A stretch of 64,000 nt of DNA from Macrocybe gigantea (taxonomy: Eukaryota > Basidiomycota > Agaricomycetes > Agaricales > Callistosporiaceae), in NCBI GenBank assembly GCA_011319805.1, contig SJRY01000266.1, positions 558,001-622,000 of the forward strand. The letters are read 5' to 3'. Below are positions 1-10,438 of this stretch, piece by piece. The notes under the pieces were generated by a model, which worked only from the letters and a program-made list of their open reading frames with translations, searched no databases and was not told the DNA's origin. Positions within the stretch are counted from its first letter, which is position 1, and each line of letters begins with the position of its first letter. The position numbers and the translations under genes were made by a program.

Positions 1-59
1 CATCCTGGAAAACTGTACATGGTGCTTTCTTTTTTACATTTAAAGTAGCAAAACCTTTT

Positions 60-3034
60 TCATACTACCAGGCCAACGAGAATGACAAAGACAACAAAGG
101 CCGGAGCGACCGAAAATCCGTGCCATTTTCCAGCTGCCGAGTTCTTTGACCCACCCGAAGGAGGTGCTACTAGCAACAAGCTAGGGCATTGCGGTTGGTT
201 GAGGACATTGCCGTAGAGGCTCGCAACCCAAAGTGCGACGCCGTTTGTCCAACCAAAGCCAGCCTAGCAGCATGTCAGCCCAGATCCTCGCAGAGATTTG
301 TGTACGTACCTGAACCACGTACTCTCCACCACGGCCAGCGGAATCAATGTCGAGGTTGGAGAATTTCTCAAACATCTTATGGAAAGACACATCTTAGATA
401 AGACACATTGACGATCAGAGAAAACATACGTTTCCAGTGTTGGAGATGCTTTGGGTGATGTTCAATTCTGAGTCGGGAAGCCTGGGCAACAAGCCGTCCA
501 AGGATCCACCAGTGGCGTGCCTAACACGAGTATGTCAGATAGCACAGCAGGCGCTGCAAAATATGCAAACATACCAGCTGCAGAGGGCGCTCGTAATGTA
601 ACGGTTGGCCAATTCCCTTTCCAGGGCTTTACCCCACCCTTCTCCTGAAGTCGCGTTACCACCATTCACGACGGTTCCTTGCAGCGTGTTGATGTCGGAT
701 TTTGGACCTGTATTAGTGCTGTTGTGCGCATCCTTCCCAGTTGCAATGATAGGCTGTCCTGGAAGGTGTGACTCGTCCAAGCCGAGTTGTCCGGCCGGGA
801 TAAGGTTGAAAGTCGATTGGTCCTGAGAAGGTGTCGGGAGGGGGTTGGATGTGATATTGGAAGGCAGAGCACGGAGAGCTTGGAGAATGATGTATTGATG
901 GGGAGGCCAAGTGTTAGGGGCGTCCCTACATGCGCGTATGGTTAGATCTGGACAGTAGAAAAGGATCGATCAAACCCTCCGAACTTACCACTGGAGACCT
1001 GAATCGATAAATGTGGTGGGGAAGGTGCCGTTGTAGCGATTCATGACCAAGTTCACAGAAGAGAAGTATCCAAATGCTTTCTCCTGGCTGCTCAGAAGTT
1101 CATCGGGGATAATTCCGCTCCAGAGGGGGTAGAAATGAGCGGTGGTAAAAATGGGGTTTCTGGAATTCGTGTTCAGGTTGAAATCATAGAAAGCAAGCTA
1201 CGATCTTTGCTTAGTTTAATGAGCGCTTGTTAAATTTTCTGAAATCACCTTAGAAGAATCCCAAAACAAATCGAGGACGCCAGCTCGCAGAGCTTGCGCA
1301 GCAGTACGGTGTCTATTTGTAGCAGCCCTGTTGGAAGTGCCATACAGGTTTGCAAGAAGAATATGATTTTTGTCTGACAGAATGTTAATGCAGAAAAGGG
1401 AATAAATGTTTCAACCTACGGATGATGCTGTTCAGATCGACGGCAATGGTATTTCTGACATTCAAACTTCTGAGACCGTCATTACTGCCATCACTTGTCG
1501 GGTGATACCAGCGAACAGTATAATCCCATCCTGAGATCCCAACGCGTCGATAAACCATCCTTGATCAGAAAGTTGTGCTGCTCACCACTCTCCGCACCGC
1601 TGGCAAGTTCAGCGTAAAGCGCGGCCTTTTGAGTATCATTGAGTGGCGTCTTAATTTCTGGGTCATTCGCCGTAACATAATCTGGTAACAAGACCTTAGA
1701 CTTGAAGCTTAATCTCTGTCCAGCCGTTTCAACGTACCTGTACGATAGGACTCGGGTCTAGGTGCACTGTTATTGACCGCATAGCGATACACGGTGTGCG
1801 TCTGATTCGTGAAGGGGCTCTTGACTTTGACAGAGCGGTTGTCCGTGAACCATTGCAGTTCTTTCTAACAATAGAGGAGTAGATCAGCACCCGAAATTGT
1901 CCGCAGGTAATAAGGTTAATGACCTCGGCCAAAGGCAATGCCCTCCTGAGAATATTTCTGTCGCCGGTGACAGCTACATATCTCGCAAGCATCTAAAGAT
2001 TTTGATTAATATGAGGAGAATAGTTCGTGTGCTGAAACCAACCTGTGTGAAAAGAGGAGGTTGGGATCTGTTCAGGTCTAAAAGAAACTGTTCAGAGCGA
2101 CAGAAAGGATGAAGGTACGTAAGAATTTACAATAGATGCGGCCTCCGTTTGGGATGAATCCGATGGTGTCGAGCTCATCCATGAAATTTTGCAAGGTCGC
2201 ATTGACAATATCGTATAGCTGGGATTCGATCAAACCCTCGACGATCCAGAAACTGTCCCAATAATACTGTTCCCTGAAACGACCACCTATATCACATTAA
2301 CACGATCAGCTGTTTGCATGCAAAGCGCATGGAGCAAGTTCGATTTACCTGGCACGGCGAAAGTGTGATTCAAGGGTATCAAAGAGCTTTCGCACGAGCC
2401 TTGATTTCCAGATGGACAGAGCGCCGAGGTGTTAGTCCTCCTGATGAGTTTTGTCCAGTAACCATGAACAGTCTGCGCCCAAGCCTTCACCACTGGATCC
2501 GTAATGTTGTTGAGGAATGCTGGGTTGGCGTTAAAGTTCGTTAGAGAAACTTCCTCCAGTTCCAAGCCTTCGCCGCGAAAGTCCGAATCGACGAAATTGA
2601 CAATTTGGCCATACGTCGGAGATGTGAGGTTCTTAAAGTCGTTGAGCACCTCTTGCGATCGCTTGCTTGTTGGCTGAACAAAGTCCGTGAGAAACGGAAT
2701 GCAAGTCCACCAAGGCCAAACAGGTGCACACACCTTGTCGACGAACGTCTTGTCGTCTGGGTAGAGATGCGCGAGGTTCACTGTTTGAAGCAGCTAATGG
2801 CAATGGGAATCCATGATCACGGAGAACGAACGAAAAGTCCACACAACTCACGTCGCCCGCGCAAAATATATCCGACGGACACCAACTCTGTTTAGGAGGC
2901 AGCGCAACCTGCGACGGCAAGGGCGTGTCAAGCGACGCGGTTGGGCTTGGAACGGCAGTCTGCACTGTGTTGGACGTGGACTGCTGAGCCCAGATGCCCT
3001 GGAGCAGTGCGAGCGAAGCTAACACGGTCAGCAT
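60..3034 (-). CDS. Secreted acid-type trehalase, GH37
   Basis: Hydrolyses alpha,alpha-trehalose to two glucoses, probably at the cell surface or in the vacuole. The protein is spread over about ten exons. It opens with a signal peptide (MLTVLASLALLQGIWAQQ), then a YPDDKTFVDK motif. Family signatures follow: FRGEGLELE, VHGYWTKLIRR, GGRFREQYYWDSFW (around 2280-2240, trehalase signature 1), IGFIPNGGR, ASGAESG..WDYTVRW (around 1590-1510, holding the expected catalytic Asp) and DAPNTWPPHQY (around 920-890). The C-terminus is hydrophobic (FSVAPAFVVFVILVGLVV then stop), which suggests a membrane or GPI anchor. The start is the ATG at 3034; longer readings have no ATG. A TATA-like element lies about 90 bp upstream. 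Exon edges were placed by eye. Confidence 0.9.
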
Positions 3035-3118
3035 GTTGGGTCGTAGCAAGGTGCCGAAGTTAACTCGGGCGTCTTTTTTCTGATCTTTAGGACCTCAAAT
3101 TGATGAGCCCCACAGCGC

Positions 3119-3125
3119 TTTATAT
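3119..3125 (-). promoter_or_regulatory. TATA-like element of the trehalase gene
   Basis: On the minus strand the sequence reads GATATAAAGC about 85-90 bp before the trehalase ATG. This is the normal distance for a fungal TATA element plus a short 5' UTR. Assigned by position only. Confidence 0.45.
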
Positions 3126-4200
3126 CCCCAGATTACTGAATCTCCCTAGCACGCGGAGCAATCATCAGAAGAACCAAGCGAGCAAGAGGGCCTCAGGGAC
3201 AGTGAACTTGAGACTACTCGGTTACCACCCGGACTGCCACACCAAACAGCGATGAGATCCTCGCGATTCAGCTGTAGCACATGTTCCATCTCAAAACAGC
3301 GCAGGATCTAAGTTTTTCAAGTGAGTCTTGCATTACCACTGATCCGTATTCTTCCAAATATGGATGGGACCTGTCTTGATTCTGACTGCATGATTGACAG
3401 AATGGAACGCGCCAGAACAGCCGGATCTTCAATGCAGGGTATCCATCACCGTTTTAGCGCGTATACAAGCATCACCTAGGAGATGCGAATAATCCTCTTA
3501 GTGAATGTCTCAGACGTCAGCAAAGTTTTATCTCACAATCAGGAAATGTCATGATCATCTCAGCCTCGCTCGCCTACGCACTCTCGTACCCACGGAGATG
3601 GCCCAGTGTAGTAGCGTTGATGGGTCTTTGACTAGACCCCTTGCAATTCGGGGGCGATGAGCTTACTGCTTGGGCATGTATTATGGGCCGCCATGTGCTT
3701 AGATGTCAAGCAGAGGGGTAATAAAGCGTCACCAGAAGTTGGTGACAAGCCAGAGTTTAAAACCGACATGACAGTCGGTCCACATGGAAGGGGAGCACCG
3801 TGACATCATGTATCTACTGATAAAAATCCAGGTGCATAAGAGACATACCTGGTCGTGGATGCGGCCGGCTTTCAGCTGCCTAGATCCTTATTGTCAGCGC
3901 TTTCAAGTGTTTACTCATTTTCTCTTTAACGGCCCCCATCATTTTTGTTGAAAGAGAGCAGTATCATTTACATTTCTCGATGGATCGAATAATGAACTCA
4001 CGTCTCGTCATCCCTGGATACAAAGTCTTCTTCTGGGTGTCATGCCGACGAACAATCCCATCGCCTTCCCATCCAATGCAGTACTAGTACTCATGGAAAG
4101 GCCGCAGTACCTCAGCAGAAAAGGATACCCAATGCTACACAACGCACCTGCGCCCTCGTAAAGAGTAGCGGAACCCCCAAACCACCTCTCCCCATTACCG
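3126..4200. other. Intergenic region without a supported gene
   Basis: About 1.1 kb between the trehalase start and the RBM25 stop. No ORF with coding character was found. Three AGGGG/CCCCT pentamers (stress-response-element-like) occur near 3636, 3713 and 3789. That is weakly suggestive of stress control of trehalase, but pentamers this short also occur by chance. Confidence 0.4.
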
Positions 4201-6442
4201 TTAATCGACAAGCATCTTCTCCGTCAAGAGACCTTCACCGTAGGCCATACTTTCGAAGATGACTTGCCGCCAGACACTGATGACGAGCTCAACCGCCTCC
4301 TCCTCAAGTACCTGAGATGCACAGCCATTCATCAGGCACACGTCGAAACAATTTTGAAATTCGATAAAACGCACTGGTTCTAAACCTTCAACGAGTTTCT
4401 GTGGTCCTTTGTGGTCCTTGAGGTGTTCCAAGACAAACATAATCAGGTCTTCCTCTTCCATCTCGCCCAGATACTTGACCATCAGGCGTTTCACCAGAGG
4501 TTCGAACTTGCGATCGATTACGGTCTGCGAAGATTGAAGTTGAATGATGATAGGAACCGCTGAAGCGATCGGATGAACATACATCGTTAAGGCCATCCCA
4601 TCTCACTTTCGCCTTGAATAACGTTTCCTTGTCGTGAGGCACAGATGCCTTGATCCTCTCCAACCTCTCCCGTGTCTGCTCGCTACTCTCCGCGACACTG
4701 AAATCAAGCTTGACCAATGGCACCTTACGTTTCTTGATCCCGTCCTCTTCTTCATCGTCATGGGTAAACACAGTCGTCATCTCCTTTGTTTTGGCGGCAG
4801 GCTCCTTGCCGGGCACAGGAGCAATCTGGACGTTCAGCCGAACCGGTGCACCATCATCCAGCAACAACCCCGCTTTCCTCTGTTCCTCGGCCAGCGCGTT
4901 CATCTCGTCCATTTGACGCGCCAAGAAGTCTTCAGATTCTCTGCGAAGGTTCTCAGCTTCCTGTTCCTCGAATCTTCTGGACTTGGCATCAGCCGCTTCT
5001 TCTGCTTCGAGCCGACGAGCGCGCATATGGCGCCAACGAGCACTGGCGCCGATGAACCTTTCAGCGAAAGGGGATAACGAAAGGGGTCAAAGTCGCCTAC
5101 CGGTCAACGTAAAACAGCTCGTCGCTCTCATCATCATCCCAAATGTCCAACCGTGCCCGCATCTCTTGACTTTGCCGTTCTTCGGCTTCCCTCGTTGCAC
5201 GGTCGCGGGCAATAGACCGCTCCAGCGTTTGTATTCGGGTCCGCTCTCGCGGCTCGTAGCGACGTTCCCGCTAAGACGAATTTGAGCATATGAGCTCGTT
5301 CAGTCAGAAAATGGATGACACGCACATCTCTGAAAGAAATCTCTTCATCCCTTCGGCGTGCCTCCTTCCTCTCTGTCTCAAGTTCTTCATCCGTTTTTGC
5401 TTGTTTCGCCATAGCCTGCTTGCCTCCATCTGGAGGAGTACCACCCTCGTCGGCTTTCACGAACGCCACTGGTTTACTGTATCCTTGTGCGCCCTTACCA
5501 TGTCCTTTAGGAGTCGATGTGGTACTGGCGGATTGTGATTTTCCCCATTCTCGAACTTTGGGGCCGCTGGGGGCAATTACGGGGATACTCTGCTGGACAT
5601 CGCGCATTTTCTCCCTTTCTCTCTTTGCGGCCCGCTCCCGAAATTGGGCTATTTCAGAGATTACAAGGCCTCTCTGCGTCTCTGGCAGATCGGCCTCCTG
5701 AAGGTCGTGCAGATGCGGTGGGATCACATATTTTTCTTTGTCAATTAAGCCATTGCTAGCTGCCTCCTGTGAAAGTTTATTTATATCCGCAACCAATTCT
5801 TCTATTTTTGCCTTGGCCTGCTGCGTCTGCTGTTCATCGATCTGTTTGACACCGTGAGTATCCTTCGACCGAGCGATATGACTAGAAGGAATACCCACAC
5901 TCGTTGCCATCCGTTGAGATTGATAAGCTTCCAGAAAGAGGCGAGTTTTCTCGTCTGCCTTGACCTGGATGACACAAAGTAGGTTCGAAGCGGCCTTGAG
6001 AGACTCAGACGACGCACCAGCAATTTCTTGTTCGCGCATCCATCTTCCAGTGCAGGGAGTTCTATCCCGTTGATGAGCGATAAAGCTCGCAAAGCACCCT
6101 CGGGTTCTTCAAACTCTGCAAAACCGAAGCCTTGAGGCTTATTCGCAGGCGTGATGAGGCGTTTGAAGGATTTGACGGGGCCGCAAGACTAACAGGAGCA
6201 GCTTCAAAAAGAAACGATAGACAGGTATTAAGACATTCACTTACAACTAAAAGCTGATTCAGAAAGGCATCGGCGATGCCGCCAGATATGGATCCAATGA
6301 AAAGCGTTGTCTGCTTCTGCGCCTGAGGTGGTACAAAATGCATTTGTTGCTGCTGTGCGAGAGCCGATATTGAGGGACCCTGGCCGTATGACGGCAAAGG
6401 CGGACGCAGACCAAGTCCCAGCCGGTTTGGCAACGGCTGCAT
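4201..6442 (-). CDS. RBM25: RBM25-type splicing factor (RRM + PWI)
   Basis: Nuclear pre-mRNA splicing protein, likely U1 snRNP-associated as known for RBM25 and yeast Snu71. Domains in order: a Pro/Gln-rich N-terminus; an RRM with RNP2 (TLFIGSIS) and RNP1 (KPQGFGFAEFEEP) joined across an intron; a long Glu/Arg-rich charged region (RERRYEPRERTRIQ..., EEQEAENLRRESEDF); and a C-terminal PWI domain (KFEPLVKRLMVKYLGEMEEE, MFVLEHLKDHKGPQKLVEGL, ELVISVWRQVIFES). At least six short introns, all resolvable in frame. One is the 63-nt in-frame intron at 4312-4374, which would be translated through if missed. The ATG at 6442 is the first in frame. No frame damage seen. Confidence 0.9.
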
Positions 6443-6730
6443 CTCTGCAGATACTTATGCGGCAGTCTTCGTCTTGTTCTCAGGTGCTTCTTGTCTGAGC
6501 CCTAGTCTGAAGAGCGCAGAAGACTCAAAATCCGATCTGAAATGCACAAAGTTTTGGTTGAACTTACCAGCGCAATCGTGGAGTCAGGCTGTTTCGACGA
6601 TGGGAAACGAGGATCAGCACAGATGTTGAAGTCACTCGACCAGGCAACTGAACTCTTTTTGTATGCACTAAGCCATTCCCACGCTGACGACACCTGTGGC
6701 TGTGCACCGACGTCTGAGCATCCTTCAACC

Positions 6731-7773
6731 ATGGTCCTATTCTTCACTTCGACAAGTGCGAATTTTATCCTTTTTATAACGATCAGCTTGGATTTTAAGC
6801 AATCGAATGAACAGGCATAAATCCACCTGTGACGATTTACATGGGGAAGGATAAGGTAGAGAGTTAGTGAGATGCGATTAATCCAACTTCCATTGACCCT
6901 CCTTGTAACTTGTTCCATCCATCTCCACAGACGAAGAACTCATTAAATATGCCTGGCCGCAAGATGTCTGGTTCCATGTTGACAAACTGTCATCAGCCCA
7001 TGTCTATCTACGGATGCCTGACAACATGTCATGGGAGAGCATTCCCGAAGCACTTCTGACCGATTGCGCTCAACTCGTCAAGGCAAACTCCATCGAAGGC
7101 AGGTCTTCTCTAGCCAGAGAAAACACTTGCATAAATCTACAATTCTGAACACAGGGAACAAGAAGGACAATCTCATGATTATATATACCCCGGAGACAAT
7201 TTGAAGGTGGCTAACGTTAACCTGATCTCGTTGAACGGCCTCTTTATCACAGAGTTCATTAGAAAACCGGAGACATGGCCGTCGGACAGGTTTCATTTCA
7301 TAATGACAAACAGGTATGCTTCAGCCTCTTCTTTCTGTATTAGCTGAACGATCTATCATCAACCAGGTCAAAAGAGGTATATTCCAACTCTCGGGTGTCT
7401 GCCCCCTTCAGAGATTCATGAAAGACTGTACAAGTACATGTCGCGAAACGTGAAAACCCTATTGTGAATCGTCTAAATAAGACCAAAGTCGAGAAGGAAG
7501 TCGATCATGAGCAGGAAAGAGTAGATCGGATAAAGAAGGAAAACGCCATACGTCGAGCAGCGGCAGCTGAAAAGGTTTGCTCTTGACGGCTGAGCGCCGC
7601 ATCACGATTATTGATATGTTTTTTTTTTTTCACAGAGGAAGGCCGATGCCGAACTAGCCCGCGCTCGGGAAGCTGAGAAAGCAGCACGTTCGTATGACTC
7701 GCTGTTCAACGTCGAAGAAGAAGAGGTCGCCCCTACGAAGTCCGTGAAAGAAATGGAAGATGATTTCATGTGA
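6731..7773 (+). CDS. JLP2: CCDC25 / Jlp2 family protein (NFACT-R domain)
   Basis: Small conserved eukaryotic protein with an NFACT-R (DUF814) fold. Yeast Jlp2 has no firm role, and human CCDC25 has been described as a DNA-binding membrane protein. After removing introns the N-terminus reads [20 protein letters not shown], matching the family start. It continues with [30 protein letters not shown] and [17 protein letters not shown]. The C-terminal half is a Lys/Glu/Arg-rich coiled coil ending in EMEDDFM. The first intron starts only 27 nt into the CDS (GTGCGA..ACAG), and a later intron follows a run of ten T's near 7630. Exons up to NSIEG stay in frame; the middle exons were not spliced in full. 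Confidence 0.88.
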
Positions 7774-8226
7774 CGTGTATGGTATGACTCGAGTTAACTC
7801 TTGGAATCTTTATATCCTCTTGCATCGACAGTTGATGACATCTGCACCCCTACAGCATCTATGGCATGTGTCCGGAAGTATCATGTATTGTATCTCGCGC
7901 GTTTCTCTCTTGAATTCTCATGTGACTCACTACAGCCCACAGCAACAATCGCAATATACATAAAACTACAACCAGAAACAATGCAAAGGTTTAAAAAAAT
8001 AACAGAGGAGCCAGCAAGAATGCGAGTAGAAAGAAGGAAGATGAGACCAATCAACAAATGTATCCGATCACGCATATTCATAGACCACTTCAACGACTCC
8101 TATCCGCCTGCGCGTTCCCTTAATAACCTGGGAATGCGAGGCCATCGATATCAACTCTGGATAACATCGGAAGCGATTCAGATCTATGGCCCATGGATCG
8201 GACTGCTATTACGCATACCTGTCCAG
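7774..8226. other. 3' flank between two convergent genes
   Basis: About 450 bp between the CCDC25-like stop and the stop of the small minus-strand gene. AT-rich at first. A 222-codon open stretch crosses it on the plus strand, but it has no recognisable domain and runs into the opposite gene, so I read it as untranslated sequence. Confidence 0.4.
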
Positions 8227-8585
8227 TCATCCGGAGAAGGTAGGTCGTGTGGCCGTCGGAGCCGCCCAGCCTTTCTTGGAGGACTGGGACGCGAACCCAG
8301 AGTCCTTCCAGTTGCCGTCACCTCCGGTTTTCTTATTATCATTCCCAGCATTCTTGCTGCTGCCTCCGTCCCCTATTTTATCTTTCCCACTGCCAGCATT
8401 GGTCTGTTTAGAACGGTCAGCATCTCGCCTGAGCAACGAACTGCGATGAGCTTCAACTCACGTGCTTAGTACCGGCGGTGGGTGTTCTTCACTGTCGCGT
8501 CGCTAGACGTCGAAGTCGTGCTCGTCTGCGAGGTGACAGTGTTGGTAGATGCGAGAGAGGTAGTCGAGGTAGATTCGAGAGACAT
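8227..8585 (-). CDS. Small low-complexity protein, unknown function
   Basis: I do not recognise this protein. The N-terminus is Ser/Thr-rich (MSLESTSTTSLASTNTVTSQ...SDATVKNT). The C-terminus is Gly/Asn/Lys-rich and ends SSKKGWAAPTATRPTFSG. A textbook 58-nt intron separates the halves (donor GTGAGT, branch CTGAC, acceptor AACAG). The two halves join in frame only if one C is added in the ACACCC run near 8490, the same kind of defect seen elsewhere in the window. Roughly 105 residues, no membrane segment, probably cytosolic. The composition resembles small stress-related basidiomycete proteins, but that is a guess. Confidence 0.45.
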
Positions 8586-9176
8586 TTTTCTCAAAGTGAA
8601 AAAAAGGCAAACTTTGTCTGGAGGACTACAGATGATCCGAAGAAAGCTTTCCAGCCTGCTAGTTCAACGCCCACCTCATCATGCTTAAATACCCGGGCAA
8701 CCGCAGTGCCTGTACGTCCAAACCCAGTCACAGGGATTGCCCTATACCACCATCCCAAGCACGACTGCGACATGCGAGCAACCTGCTCGCTTACACAATC
8801 GCACGGACCCGACCCGGGCCCGCAGCCATTTGTTTGAACGAAATCAAAGTGCACGCATGCACGTCTCTAATTCCTTTCGTCGGAGCTTTGGACGCGATTT
8901 GTTTCTTCTCTTATCGCACGTCCCGTGCTCGTCGACTATTGCGACTGCGGGATTTAACACGCTATGAGTCTGCATCAACTCCTTTAGGCAAGTACAGTAC
9001 ATTTTGACTAGCCATGCATTTCGTTGGCTGACGATCGACAAAGAGAGTTGCAGCACAAATTTCTTTTCATTAAGAGAGTTACATGTATGCATAACTTTGA
9101 CCCAAAAATAAGAATCCTCGCATATGTATCAAGATCTTTTCAGTTTGTCTAAGAGACCAAAGGTCAGCAACAGGAT
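8586..9176. other. Intergenic region, nothing supported
   Basis: About 590 bp between two minus-strand genes: the promoter of the 8.2-8.6 kb gene and the 3' flank of the 9.2-9.6 kb gene. Open frames here are short and overlap one another without motifs. Confidence 0.4.
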
Positions 9177-9599
9177 TCACAGAAAGATAGGCAGTCCACA
9201 GCGGGTCGCGCCAAACGAACCTCTGAGTTTCTGTACGAGGCCCTTCTTGGCCCTCGCAGCAGAATCGCCCGTCTGGCTACTGCGCACAGTGCCCTCGCTG
9301 GACAGCAGGGTCACATCAGACGGCCTTGCAGATGCGCCGGAGAGGTCTTGTCCTGTGAGCTTCCGAGAAGCATCCGGCTTGGGCGAAGGCACATGTGCCC
9401 CCATGCCATACCGCGATTGCAGCGTCGCCAACGCAGCGGAGTAGTCCTTCTGCGGAGGATGCTGCGCGCCGCCGCTAAGCGGAGATGCGGAAGTAACGGT
9501 GTCGGAGGATTGCAAAGACAGGGTCGAGGGGTAGGAAAAACTCGTTCTGGAGTCTGGGTTTTCCCCATTGCTCGTGTTGTCGTGGACGCCGTTTGACAT
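9177..9599 (-). CDS. Conserved-looking fungal protein of unknown function
   Basis: Single open frame of about 140 codons from the ATG at 9599 (MSNGVHDNTSNGENPDSRTS). The middle holds QKDYSAALATLQSRYGMG, which resembles a motif (DY.xA...L.xxYG) found in several small Agaricomycete proteins of unknown role. The rest is Ser/Pro-rich with a basic C-terminus (RAKKGLVQKLRGSFG). No signal peptide or membrane segment. The frame stays open about 90 nt upstream of the ATG, but no better start exists. Function unknown. It could be disordered and phosphorylation-regulated given its Ser content. Confidence 0.5.
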   Translation of the reverse strand: MSNGVHDNTSNGENPDSRTSFSYPSTLSLQSSDTVTSASPLSGGAQHPPQKDYSAALATLQSRYGMGAHVPSPKPDASRKLTGQDLSGASARPSDVTLLSSEGTVRSSQTGDSAARAKKGLVQKLRGSFGATRCGLPIFL

Positions 9600-10438
9600 T
9601 GCGTGGAAGGCAGGAGAGAGATGAATAACAAAGGCTTTTGCTTTCTGCCCGAGGTGGTGGTTGCCTGAGGTTTTTAACCCCGTCATCAAGACTTTGCTTG
9701 AGCTTTTTGGGCTTGGATGACACGCACGCAGTGCCCCCGGATGCTGTATCTAGAGAAGACTTGCCATTCGACGAGAGAAAACGGCGCGTGCATGTCTGCG
9801 ACGCAGTGATAACTGAGAGTCCGCCCTCCACGTGCGAAAGAAAAACAAAATGCAGCGCGGAAGGTGCGGAATGAGTCACAACCAGACTCACAGAGCCGAC
9901 ATTCCGAGCGAAGAGGATCAGCCATGACTCGGTTCCAAAGACGGCAGCGCCCTCCTGCCCACTGAGCGGGCACGAAACTGCGCCTTTCAAGGCCTGCACA
10001 CTGCGAGAGAGCACGAGTCATTCGCAGTCATCGGCTCAGCGTTTGATTGTCTCCGCGAAGCAAGGATACCATGTGGCAACAAACGCTTCAGGGGCTACCC
10101 CAGCTGTGGCTGCGCACATTGATTGGTTCTTCAAGATAGACGCCCATGCTGCATGTCCTGAGGGGAAAAAAAGTCGGATAAGTTGAAAGGCCGTATGGAG
10201 GGAACGTTGACCAGTCCCATGTTCAAAATGCTGTTGTGCGAATCGAGTCATGGTCCACGAAGGACTCCCTGATCAGGTCAATGTTGCAAAGATGCTTTCC
10301 AAAATCCCCGGAACCAAATAAACTGTAACAACCACCGATAAGATCACTGTCAAACGCGATCGCTAATTTAATTTGGAACCAGGACAGGGAGGTAAAAAAA
10401 AATAACGGTAACCAAAAAGGACGCACAAATTTGCAAAA
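9600..10438. other. Divergent promoter region before PRMT3
   Basis: About 840 bp between the divergent 9.2 kb gene and PRMT3. Minus-strand frames here carry no recognisable domain. A-rich tracts (10394-10401, 10431-10439) precede the PRMT3 ATG. No TATA box is obvious. Confidence 0.4.

Noticed and set aside
4634..5760. Long plus-strand open frames across 4.6-5.8 kb
   Set aside because: They are antisense to the Glu/Arg-rich coding exons of RBM25, whose codon bias keeps the opposite strand open. No domain and no splice logic.
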